DNA of 61,287 nucleotides from Burkholderiales bacterium (GTDB lineage Bacteria; Pseudomonadota; Gammaproteobacteria; Burkholderiales; Burkholderiaceae_C): contig RXJW01000067.1 in NCBI GenBank assembly GCA_003963005.1, positions 1 to 61,287 on the forward strand, read 5' to 3'. The position numbers and the translations under genes are program-made. The notes below the pieces were generated by a model, which was given only the letters and a program-made list of their open reading frames with translations, searched no databases and had not been told where the DNA came from. Below, piece by piece: positions 40,685 to 48,663 of the stretch (positions are counted from its first letter, which is position 1; every line of letters starts with the position of its first letter).

Positions 40685-41499
40685 TCAGCTCACCATCGTG
40701 ATCTCCCGGCGCCCGGTGTCGACGATGAGCTGGCGGCCCAGGAAGAGCTTGTTGCCCACCAGCCCGCCCACGCCCAGGCTGCTGATGGCCATCTCCTGCA
40801 GCAGGCCCATGCCCTGGATGTGGCTGATCTGGCCGAGCGGCAGCTCCACCGCGCCGAAGCGCGCCACGGCATCGGTGTCCACGCTGTGCGCCGTCAGCAC
40901 CTGGCCCCAGGAACGCACCGTGTAGCTGATCACGGCGCTGCCGGGCCGGGCCAGGCGCTGGAACCGCTGTCGTACATGACGGTCTTGCGCTGCCCCTCGA
41001 ACTCGATCGGCATGAGGATGCGCCGCCCCGAGAAGCTGACGGGCTGGAACTGCGCCTCCGGACCGTGCAGGCCGGTGCGGTCGCGGGCCAGGCGGATGCG
41101 GTCGCGCTGGAAGTCGAGCCGCACGGCGCGGCCATCGATCAGGTCGGCGCCCAGCGTGCCGACGAGTTCCACCTCCTGGTCCCAGTCGACCCCCGCGCCC
41201 TCGCGGGCCATCAGGCTCACGCCCCGCCCGCGAACGGCGGCGCCGCCCAGCAGCAGGTCCAGCGACGCCAGCCGCGGGCCATTCGCCGGCAGCCCGTGGC
41301 GGGCAGCGATGGACGCCCACTTGTTGGCATACAGCACGGTGCTGGGATGGCCGAGGTCGAACTGCAGGAAGAACACCTTGCTGCCCGGGCCTGCGAAGCG
41401 CACGGGCACGAGCAGGGCCGCGTGGTCCAGCGGCGCAGGCCGCGGCAGGACGGTCTGCGCAAGACACACTGGCGGGCAGACAGCACGCACGGGGCTCAT
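40685..41499 (-). pseudogene. retropepsin-like aspartic protease gene with frameshift
   Basis: From ATG 41499 the frame encodes a retropepsin-like two-lobed protein (FFLQFDLGHPSTVLY, GTLGADLIDGRAVRLDF, VMYDSGSS) and then stops at 40930. The missing C-terminal part (RPGSAVISYTV, VELPLGQISHIQGMG, GVGGLVGNKLFLGRQLIVDT) is intact in another frame down to a stop at 40685. The two pieces meet near 40950-40980, where one missing base restores a continuous protein of about 270 aa. One catalytic-type DSG motif remains, while the first lobe has DLG. Either a true pseudogene or a sequencing error in a GC-rich run (GGCCCGGCCCGG). It faces the RebB-like operon. Confidence 0.75.
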
Positions 41500-41660
41500 C
41501 GAGGTCCGGGTGGGATCGCGCAGATTCTGGGATGGGCCAAGGTCGCTGGCGCGTGGCGAAAGTCAGCCACAGCCCCCCCTCGCGTCGCGCGCGCGACGCG
41601 CCGCCCGCGAACCGGGCCGATAAGCTGCGCCACTTCGCACAAGACTTCAGGAGACTTCCC

Positions 41661-43865
41661 ATGCCCGACAGCCACTACCGCATCTGCCCCCTGTGCGAAG
41701 CCTGCTGCGGCCTGGAGGTCAAGACCGAAGGCACCCGGGTCATCAGCATCCGCGGCGCGGAGAACGACGTGTTCAGCCACGGCTACCTGTGCCCCAAGGG
41801 CGTGAGCCTGAAGGACCTGCACGAGGACCCGGACCGCCTGCGCACGCCGCTGATCAAGCGCGACGGCCGCTTCGTGGAGGCCACCTGGGACGAGGCCTTC
41901 GCCGAGATCGAGCGCCGGCTGCTGCCCATCTGGCGTGAGCAGGGGCACGATGCGGTGGCGCTCACCATCGGCAACCCGGCTGCGCACAAGGTCAACCTGC
42001 TGGCCTACACGCCGCGGCTCGTGAAGTCGCTGTCCTCGCGCAATGTGTTCAGCGCGTCCACGCTCGACCAGATGCCCAAGCAGCTCAGCGCGGGCTTGAT
42101 GTTCGGCCACTGGCTGTCCATCCCGCTGCCGGACATCGAGCGCTGCGACTACCTGCTGATCCTGGGCGGCAACCCCATGGTGAGCAATGGCAGCCTGTGG
42201 ACCGTGCCCGACTACCGGGGCAAGGCCAAGGCGATGCGCGCCCGGGGCGGGCGCATCGTCGTGGTGGACCCGCGCCGCAGCGAGACCGCCGCCGCCGCCG
42301 ACGAGCACCTGCCGATCCGCCCCGGCGGCGACGCGCTGCTGCTGGCCGGCATCGCTCACACGCTGTTCGACGAAGGCCTCGTGAAGCTCGGGCGCCTCGC
42401 CGAGCACGTCAACGGCCTGGAGGACGCCCGCGCGGCGGTCGCGCCCTTCGCCCCCGAGGTCACGGCGGCCGGCTGCGGCATCCCGGCCGAGACACAGCGG
42501 CGCCTGGCCCGAGAACTCGCCGCCGCGCCGCGCGCCGCGGTCTACGGCCGCATCGGCACCTGCACGCAGCGCTTCGGCACGGTGAATTCCTGGCTGGTGG
42601 ACCTCATCAATGTCCTCACCGGCCATCTCGACCGCGAGGGCGGCGCGATGTTCGCCAAGGCCGCCGCCTTCGCGCCGAACACGCAGGGCAAGCCAGGCAG
42701 CGGCAAGGGGGTGACCACGGGCCGGCGCCACAGCCGCGTGTCGGGCGCGCCGGAGGTGTACGGCGAGCTGCCGATCACGCTGCTGGCCGAGGAGATCGAG
42801 ACGCCCGGGCCGGGCCAGGTCAAGGCGCTGATCACGATCGCGAGCAACCCGGTGCTGTCGGCGCCCGGCGGCCCGCGCATCGCCCAGGCGCTCGATACGC
42901 TGGACTTCATGCTCAGCCTGGACATCTACGTCAACGAGACGACGCGCCACGCCGACGTCATCCTGCCGGGGCTGTCGCCGCTGGAGGACCTGCACTTCGA
43001 CGTCGCCTTCCCGCAGCTCAGCCACCGCAACCACGCCCGCTTCAGCGGCCCGGTCTTCGACGCCGCCCCCGGCACGCCGCAGGAGTGGCAAACCCTGCTG
43101 CGCCTGTGCGCACTGCTTGAAGGCCGCGGCCTGGGCGTGGACGTGCAGCAGCTCGACGACGAAGCCATCGAGGCCGACGTGCGCCGCTTCGCCGGCGACC
43201 AGACGCCCGCCGTGCTGGCAGCCCTGCAGCCCTGGCGCGGCCCGGAGCGGCTCATCGACCTGCAACTGCGCGTCGGCCCCTACGGCGACCAGTTCGGCCG
43301 CCAGCCCGGGGGCCTGAACCTGGCCAAGGTCAAGGCGGCCAGCACGGTGGAGGGCGGCGGCGTGGACCTCGGCGCCCTGGTGCCGCGCATCCCCGAAGTG
43401 CTCCGCACGCCCAGCGGCAAGATCGAGCTGGCCCCGCCCTCGATCCTGGCCGACCTGGCGCAGGTGCAGCCCCAGCCGGCACCAGCCTTCAGCCTGATCG
43501 GCCGGCGCGACACCCGCTCCGGCAACAGCTGGATGCACAACCTGCCGGTGCTGGCCAAGGGGCCGGACCGCTGCACCCTGCTCGTGAACCCGGCCGACGC
43601 TGACCGCCTCGGCCTGGCCGAGTTCGCGCGCGTCAAGAGCGCCGTGGGCGAGCTGGTCGCGCGGGTGGAGCGCAGCGCCGACATGAGCCCCGGCGTCGTC
43701 AGCCTGCCGCACGGCTGGGGCCACGGCCTGGACGGCGTGCAGCTCGCCGTGGCGCGCGAGCGGCCCGGCGTCAACCTGAACGCGCTGCTGGACGACACCG
43801 CCCGCGACCCGCTCAGTGGCAATGCCGTGCTGTCGGGCGTGGCGGTGGAGATCGCGCCCGCCTGA
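41661..43865 (+). CDS. molybdopterin-dependent oxidoreductase (FdhF/DMSO-reductase superfamily)
   Basis: A 734-residue cytoplasmic oxidoreductase. The N-terminal [4Fe-4S] site is C9-x2-C12-x3-C16...C44 (CPLCEACC; YLCPKG). Pterin-binding stretches are ILGGNPMVSNG, VVVDPRRSETA, IASNPVLSAPGG and ETTRHADVILPG. The C-terminal molydop-binding domain has SWMHNLPVL and LPHGWGHG. There is no Tat signal. In place of the FdhF Sec/Cys region it has NVFSASTLDQMPKQ, which is typical of a poorly characterised subfamily, so the substrate and Mo ligand are uncertain. CAGGAG precedes ATG 41661. No partner subunit is adjacent; the divergent gene upstream is the broken protease. Confidence 0.88.
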   Translation: MPDSHYRICPLCEACCGLEVKTEGTRVISIRGAENDVFSHGYLCPKGVSLKDLHEDPDRLRTPLIKRDGRFVEATWDEAFAEIERRLLPIWREQGHDAVALTIGNPAAHKVNLLAYTPRLVKSLSSRNVFSASTLDQMPKQLSAGLMFGHWLSIPLPDIERCDYLLILGGNPMVSNGSLWTVPDYRGKAKAMRARGGRIVVVDPRRSETAAAADEHLPIRPGGDALLLAGIAHTLFDEGLVKLGRLAEHVNGLEDARAAVAPFAPEVTAAGCGIPAETQRRLARELAAAPRAAVYGRIGTCTQRFGTVNSWLVDLINVLTGHLDREGGAMFAKAAAFAPNTQGKPGSGKGVTTGRRHSRVSGAPEVYGELPITLLAEEIETPGPGQVKALITIASNPVLSAPGGPRIAQALDTLDFMLSLDIYVNETTRHADVILPGLSPLEDLHFDVAFPQLSHRNHARFSGPVFDAAPGTPQEWQTLLRLCALLEGRGLGVDVQQLDDEAIEADVRRFAGDQTPAVLAALQPWRGPERLIDLQLRVGPYGDQFGRQPGGLNLAKVKAASTVEGGGVDLGALVPRIPEVLRTPSGKIELAPPSILADLAQVQPQPAPAFSLIGRRDTRSGNSWMHNLPVLAKGPDRCTLLVNPADADRLGLAEFARVKSAVGELVARVERSADMSPGVVSLPHGWGHGLDGVQLAVARERPGVNLNALLDDTARDPLSGNAVLSGVAVEIAPA

Positions 43866-44006
43866 GCGCTCGCCGCCGGGAGGCGGCGGACGCTGCAACG
43901 CGGCTGCCGCGGGCAGGGTCGTGGGGAACGAAATGATCCTGGCGAGGAACGAGTCGTAGTTCACGAGGCACGAGTCGCCGTTTGTTCGGAAAGCGAACGG
44001 CCGTCC

Positions 44007-44012
44007 TAGACT
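44007..44012 (+). promoter_or_regulatory. probable -10 element ahead of the GEMM riboswitch
   Basis: TAGACT lies about 15 bases before the riboswitch body, and a weak TTGTTC lies 19 bases upstream of it (43982-43987). The intervening GTTCG-GAAAG-CGAAC inverted repeat could bind a regulator. The rest of the gap from 43866 shows nothing else recognisable. Confidence 0.35.
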
Positions 44013-44024
44013 GGCTCCGTCGTA

Positions 44025-44118
44025 CCAACCCAGAGGGCAAACCCGTCGAAAGGCGGGGACGCAAAGCTTCCGGCCTACCGCGCGCTGCACCGCAGCCGCC
44101 AGGGCAGCGGGGCCGCCA
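44025..44118 (+). ncRNA. cyclic di-GMP-I riboswitch (GEMM motif)
   Basis: All landmark elements of the class I c-di-GMP aptamer are present in order. GGGCAAACC (44035-44043) is followed by a short stem closed by a GAAA tetraloop (44048-44051). Next come GGGACGCAAAGC (44056-44067) and CCGGCCTA (44070-44077). A second stem carries GCAGCCGCCAGGGCAGCGGGG, which matches the tetraloop-receptor arm. An AGGACC-GCG-GGTCCT hairpin (44118-44132) follows and may be part of the expression platform. It lies 50 bases ahead of the sedolisin gene, which it should control. Confidence 0.9.
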
Positions 44119-44167
44119 GGACCGCGGGTCCTGATCCGCGTGGCCCTCCCTGCACGAGAACCTGGCC

Positions 44168-45973
44168 ATGCGCAGCACCGCTCTCTCCTGGACCCTCAGC
44201 CTGATCACCGTTGCGGCGCTGACTGCCTGTGGCGGCGGTGGTGGTGATGTTCCGCCGGCCCAGGCCCTGGCGGCGGCGCAAGGCGTCCGCCTGCACGTCG
44301 CCTTGCCCGGGGATGCGGGCGCCAGTGTGGTGGCACAGCCAACCTTCCACGCAGCCGCCGTCGACCTCGCCGAACCCGACAACGACGCTGCCCCGCACCG
44401 TTCGCTGGCCCTGAGCGGCGTGCCGACCCAAGGCCTGACGCGGGAGCGCCTCGATGCGTCGCTGCGGGCCCGCGCGCAATCCTCCGGCGCCGGCGAGGCG
44501 GCGCCGATGGCCAGCACCACGGCAGTCACGACCTACACACCCGCGCAGATCCGCGCCGCATACGGCCTGCCGGCCCTGCCGGCCAGTACCAGCGGCCTGA
44601 CCGCCGCCCAGGCGGCCCAGTTCGGCGCCGGCCAGACGATCTACCTCATCAACGCCAAGCACAACCCGAACGTCGCGGCCGAACTGGCTGCGTTCAACAG
44701 CAAGTTCGCGCTGCCGGCCTGCAGTTCACGGACGCTGGCCGCGGGGGCAAGCCTGCCGCTGGCGGCGGCCTCCAAGACCGATTGCGAACTGGTCGTGGCC
44801 TACAGCACGAGCGCCGCGGCGGTCACGTCGACGGCTCCCGGCTATGACAGCGGCTGGGCCACCGAGATCGCCCTGGACGTGCAATGGGCCCATGCGATCG
44901 CGCCGCTGGCCCGCCTCGTGCTGATCGAGGCGCCGGACGCCGGCGTGGCCAGCCTGTCCAATGCCGTGGCCCTGGCGAACAAGATGGGCGCGGGTGTCGT
45001 GTCCATGAGCTTCGGTGCCCCGGAGGGCAGCTGGACGTCGACCTATGACAACGTCTTCTCGGCGGCCGGCATGAGCTATCTCGCGGCCACCGGCGACAAC
45101 GGCGCGGCCGTGTCCTGGCCGTCGGTGTCGACCCGGGTCATGGCCGTCGGCGGCACGACGCTGACCTACAGCGGCGGCAACACCCGCACTGAAACCACCT
45201 GGACGGGCACCGGCGGCGGCACCAGTGCCTTCGTTGCGCTGCCGAGCTACCAGAGCGGCACGATCGGCGGCTACGCGCGCCGCGCGGTGGCCGACGTGGC
45301 CTTCAACGCAGACCCGAACACCGGCCAGTACGTGGCGACCATCGCCCAGGGCGCCAGCACGGTCCGCTGGATCAGCGCCGGCGGCACGAGCCTGTCCACG
45401 CCGCAGTGGGCGGGTCTGCTGGCCGTGGCCAACGCCATGCGTGTCGCCGCCGGCAAGTCCTTGCTCGGCCAGCCGCATGCCGCGATCTACCAGCAGATCG
45501 GCGCCGTGCCGTCTCAGTACGCGGCGGTCTTCAAAGACGTCAGCAGCGGCAGCAATGGCAGCTGCGCCACCTGCACAGCCAAGACTGGCTACGACACCCC
45601 CACCGGCTGGGGCACGCCCAACGCCGGCCCGCTCCTGGCGAGCCTGTCGGGTGCCACGGCGAGCGCCCCCGGCACCACCGGCGCGGGCGGCACGACCACC
45701 ACCTCCTCGACCGGCCCGCAGCTGTCCACCACCAGCCTTTCCGGCACGGCGGGCCGGCCGCTGTTCGCCAGCATCGGCTACAGCGCGCCGGGCGCCACGT
45801 CGCTGTCCATCACCATCGGCGGTGCGCCCGGTGGCATGAGCTTCTCGGCCGGCAGCACGGGGTTGGGCGTGGTGTGGCCCAACCCGGTGGCCGGAACGAC
45901 GAATCTCGTCATCACGCTGAAGGACAACTTGGGCCAAACCACGACGGCTACCGTGAAAGTGACGATCAGCTGA
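44168..45973 (+). CDS. S53 family (sedolisin) serine peptidase lipoprotein
   Basis: Exported acid-type serine-carboxyl peptidase of 601 aa. The lipobox LTAC puts the lipidated Cys at 21. A propeptide-like region follows to about 125, then the catalytic domain. Predicted catalytic residues are E233 and D237 in WATEIALDVQ and S408 in GGTSLSTPQWAG. SMSFGAPEG and AATGDNGAA are the sedolisin strand and oxyanion Asp. FKDVSSGSNG...GYDTPTGWGTPN is the calcium-binding end. A Ser/Thr/Gly linker (about 500-518) leads to an Ig-like C-terminal domain. Its mRNA leader holds a c-di-GMP riboswitch, so its synthesis should follow c-di-GMP level. Confidence 0.92.
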   Translation: MRSTALSWTLSLITVAALTACGGGGGDVPPAQALAAAQGVRLHVALPGDAGASVVAQPTFHAAAVDLAEPDNDAAPHRSLALSGVPTQGLTRERLDASLRARAQSSGAGEAAPMASTTAVTTYTPAQIRAAYGLPALPASTSGLTAAQAAQFGAGQTIYLINAKHNPNVAAELAAFNSKFALPACSSRTLAAGASLPLAAASKTDCELVVAYSTSAAAVTSTAPGYDSGWATEIALDVQWAHAIAPLARLVLIEAPDAGVASLSNAVALANKMGAGVVSMSFGAPEGSWTSTYDNVFSAAGMSYLAATGDNGAAVSWPSVSTRVMAVGGTTLTYSGGNTRTETTWTGTGGGTSAFVALPSYQSGTIGGYARRAVADVAFNADPNTGQYVATIAQGASTVRWISAGGTSLSTPQWAGLLAVANAMRVAAGKSLLGQPHAAIYQQIGAVPSQYAAVFKDVSSGSNGSCATCTAKTGYDTPTGWGTPNAGPLLASLSGATASAPGTTGAGGTTTTSSTGPQLSTTSLSGTAGRPLFASIGYSAPGATSLSITIGGAPGGMSFSAGSTGLGVVWPNPVAGTTNLVITLKDNLGQTTTATVKVTIS

Positions 45974-45995
45974 GGCGAGCGATCGGCCTAGCATC

Positions 45996-46018
45996 GGGGC
46001 TCCTCATCCAGGAGCCCC
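45996..46018 (+). promoter_or_regulatory. hairpin sequestering the ribosome-binding site of the next gene
   Basis: GGGGCTCCT (45996-46004) and AGGAGCCCC (46010-46018) pair perfectly over nine bases around a CATCC loop. The right arm contains the AGGAG ribosome site of the ATG at 46020. It could act as a translational block, or as terminator of the sedolisin message. Confidence 0.55.
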
Positions 46019-46019
46019 C

Positions 46020-47960
46020 ATGCGTCGACTGCTGATCGCCTCCCTGCTGGCCGCCACATTCGCGGCCCACGCCGAGACCACCTCGTCCGGCCACAGCTAC
46101 TCCCCGCCCGAAGCCTTCACGGCCAGCGCCCAGGGCGCCGTCCTCAAGTTCACGGCCCCCGAGGGCGATGCGACGGTGACCGTCGTCGACCTCGCCTCGG
46201 CCAAGGATGCGGCCGACGCCGTGGCCCAGGCCTGGGCACTCGTGCAGCCCGACTTCAAGCGCACGCTGCGCCTGGCGACGCCGCGACCGAGCCGCAACGG
46301 CTGGGTCGATCAGCAGGTGTTCGATTACGAAACCTCCCCCAACGAAAAGCTCGCGCTCCAAGCCATTGCCCGGCGCAGCAGCACCGGCGACGGCAAGGCC
46401 TGGGTCGTGATGCTCTTGCAGGCCTCGGAAGCCACGCTCGAAAAGCGCGGCGCCCCGATCGGCAAGTTCCTCAGCAGCCTGCGTCCACAGGGCTATGCGC
46501 GGGAAAGCTTCGCCGGCAAGACCGCCAAGCCGCTAACGCCCGAACGCATCGAGCAGCTGAAGGCCTTCGTCGCCCAGGGCATGAAAGCGCTCGACGTGCC
46601 CGGCGTGGGCCTGAGCTTCATCGATGGCGGCAAGGTCGTCTGGTCGGGCGGACTCGGCGTGCGAGAACTCGGCAAGCCCGCCCCCGTCGACGGCGACACG
46701 CTGTTCATGGCCGCCAGCAACACCAAGGCCATGACGACCGCCCTGCTCGCCCGCGCCGTGGACGCCGGCAAGCTGCGCTGGGAGCAGCCCGCCGCCGAGG
46801 CCTTCCCGGCCTTCAAGCTGGCCGACCCTGACGTGACCCGGAGCGTGCAGATCAAGCATCTGGTGTGTGCCTGCACCGGCATGCCGCGTCAGGACCTGGA
46901 ATGGCTGTTCGGCAACGGCGCCGCGCCGGCCAGGACCACGTTCGACCAGCTCAGCGCGATGAAGCCCACCAGCAAGTTCGGCGAGGTCTTCCAGTACAGC
47001 AATCTGATGGTCGGGGCCGGCGGCTACATCGCCGCGGCCGCGCTCAAGCCCGGCAAGGAAGTCGGCGTGGCCTACGACCAGGCGATGCAGGAGCTGCTCT
47101 TCGGCCCGCTGGGGATGAAGAACACCACCTTCGACTACACCAAGGCGCTGCGCGGCAACCGTGCCTGGCCGCACGGCGACGCCTTTGACGGCAGCACGCA
47201 ACGGGCCAGCATGGACGTCAACCGCACCATCATCCCGGCGCGGCCGGCCGGCGCGGTCTGGACCTCGCCCAACGACTTCAGCCGCTGGGTGCTGATGGAG
47301 CTGAACAAGGGCCGGACGCCCGAGGGCCAGCCCCTGATCGGCGAGGCCAACTGGGCCGAGCGCTACAAGCCCCAGGTGATGGTGGGCGAGGACGTCTACT
47401 ACGGCATGGGCCTGTTCGTGGACAAGCAGTACGGCATCACGGTGGCCTCGCACGGCGGTGACATGCTGGGGTTTCACTCCAACATGATCTGGCTGCCCGA
47501 ATACAACGCCGGCGTCACCATCCTGACCAACTCCGACGCCGGCGTGCTGCTGCGCGGCCCCTTGCAGCGCAAGCTGCTCGAAGTGCTGTTCGACGGGCTC
47601 CCCGAGGCCGACGAACGCCTGAAGGTGGCGATCGCCAACCGCAAGGCCGAGGCCGACAAGATGCGCCAGATGCTGACGCTGCCGGTGCCGGCCGACGCCA
47701 TCAAGCCGCTGGCCGCCAGGTACGACAGCCCCGAACTGGGCCCGCTGCGCATCGAGCGCCAGGCTGGCAAGCTGCGCTTCCGCTTTGCGCACTGGAACAG
47801 CGAGGTGGCCCTGCGCAAGAACGAAGATGGCACGCAGAGCTACTGGACCATCGACCCGGGCATCGGCGGCATCGAGCTGGTGCGTGACGACAGGGCGCCC
47901 AAGCCGACCCTCATCCTGCGCGACGCGCAGCACGAGTACCGGTTCGTCGCGTCGCGCTGA
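46020..47960 (+). CDS. serine hydrolase of the class C beta-lactamase/penicillin-binding fold
   Basis: Exported 646-residue protein with a signal peptide (MRRLLIASLLAATFAAHA). An N-terminal domain of about 150 residues comes first. A beta-lactamase (PF00144-type) domain follows, with S233-x-x-K236 in MAASNTKAMTT, the YxN motif in FQYSNLMVGAGG and HxG in VASHGGDMLGF. A C-terminal beta-rich domain completes it, as in EstB/Pab87-like periplasmic hydrolases or D-aminopeptidases. It is probably not a resistance enzyme. It starts 46 bases after the sedolisin gene; its ribosome site is buried in a 9-bp hairpin, suggesting controlled translation. Confidence 0.88.
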   Translation: MRRLLIASLLAATFAAHAETTSSGHSYSPPEAFTASAQGAVLKFTAPEGDATVTVVDLASAKDAADAVAQAWALVQPDFKRTLRLATPRPSRNGWVDQQVFDYETSPNEKLALQAIARRSSTGDGKAWVVMLLQASEATLEKRGAPIGKFLSSLRPQGYARESFAGKTAKPLTPERIEQLKAFVAQGMKALDVPGVGLSFIDGGKVVWSGGLGVRELGKPAPVDGDTLFMAASNTKAMTTALLARAVDAGKLRWEQPAAEAFPAFKLADPDVTRSVQIKHLVCACTGMPRQDLEWLFGNGAAPARTTFDQLSAMKPTSKFGEVFQYSNLMVGAGGYIAAAALKPGKEVGVAYDQAMQELLFGPLGMKNTTFDYTKALRGNRAWPHGDAFDGSTQRASMDVNRTIIPARPAGAVWTSPNDFSRWVLMELNKGRTPEGQPLIGEANWAERYKPQVMVGEDVYYGMGLFVDKQYGITVASHGGDMLGFHSNMIWLPEYNAGVTILTNSDAGVLLRGPLQRKLLEVLFDGLPEADERLKVAIANRKAEADKMRQMLTLPVPADAIKPLAARYDSPELGPLRIERQAGKLRFRFAHWNSEVALRKNEDGTQSYWTIDPGIGGIELVRDDRAPKPTLILRDAQHEYRFVASR

Positions 47961-47968
47961 ACCCGGAT

Positions 47969-47998
47969 GCAAGACTTCGCCACGTGGCGAAGTCTTGC
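47969..47998. repeat. perfect 30-bp palindrome
   Basis: GCAAGACTTCGCCAC is followed immediately by its exact reverse complement. It starts eight bases after the stop of the serine hydrolase gene. As RNA it gives a 12-bp stem with a CACGTG loop. There is no U-tract. It may terminate or stabilise the upstream message. Confidence 0.6.
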
Positions 47999-48017
47999 GA
48001 GGTCGGCGGGCCCGATC

Positions 48018-48659
48018 ATGGCGGGCATGCCCCTCACCGCCCCGCCCCCGACCCGCCCCATCCGTCCCAGGGTGCTGTACTTCGGCACGCCAGTGGCCGT
48101 GCTGAGCACGCTCAATGCGGACGGCAGCACCAACCTGACGCCGATGTCGTCGGTCTGGGCGCTGGCTGACCGCCTCGTGCTCGGACTGGGCGACGACTCG
48201 CAGGGCTGTATCAACCTGCTCGCGCGCAGGGAGGTCGTCATCAACCTGCCCGACCCGGCACAGCAGTTGGCGGTCGAGCGCCTGGCCCCGACGACGGGCC
48301 GCTGGCCAGTGCCAGATGACAAGGCCGCCATGGGCTACCGCCATGAGCCGGACAAATTCGCACTCGCTGGCTGGCAAGCGCTACCTGCCACCCAGGTGCG
48401 GCCGCTGCGCGCCGCCGAGTGCCCGCTGCAGATCGAGGCACGGCTGCTTGCCGCGCATGCCTGCCCGCCGGGCACGGGCGACGCGCCTGGCGTGCAGATC
48501 CTGGAGGTCGAAGTGCTGCAGGTCCATGCCCACGAAGCCATCCTGCGGCCAGGCGGCCACCACATCGATACCTCGCGCTGGAGCCCGCTGCTGTACGTGT
48601 TCCGCCACTACTTCGGCACCGGCCTGCAGCTGGGTCGAAACTTTCGGGCCGAGACCTGA
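48018..48659 (+). CDS. flavin reductase-like FMN-binding protein
   Basis: A 213-residue split-barrel flavoprotein of the flavin reductase-like (DIM6/NTAB) family. Motifs are GTPVAVLSTLNADGSTNLTPMSSVWAL (FMN-binding strand-loop) and INLLARREVVINLPD. The C-terminal region HIDTSRWSPLLYVFRHYFGTG is typical of proteins annotated as flavin reductase family. The substrate is unknown. ATG 47967 lies at the edge of the 30-bp palindrome and is rejected; 48018 and 48027 are both plausible, and GAGGT upstream slightly favours 48018. It is convergent with the sensor-kinase gene, four bases away. Confidence 0.8.
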   Translation: MAGMPLTAPPPTRPIRPRVLYFGTPVAVLSTLNADGSTNLTPMSSVWALADRLVLGLGDDSQGCINLLARREVVINLPDPAQQLAVERLAPTTGRWPVPDDKAAMGYRHEPDKFALAGWQALPATQVRPLRAAECPLQIEARLLAAHACPPGTGDAPGVQILEVEVLQVHAHEAILRPGGHHIDTSRWSPLLYVFRHYFGTGLQLGRNFRAET

Positions 48660-48663
48660 GGCT

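Noticed and set aside
47967..48017. Upstream ATG 47967 as start of the flavin reductase-like gene
   Set aside because: It falls at the edge of the perfect 30-bp palindrome and has no ribosome site; ATG 48018 or 48027 fits better.
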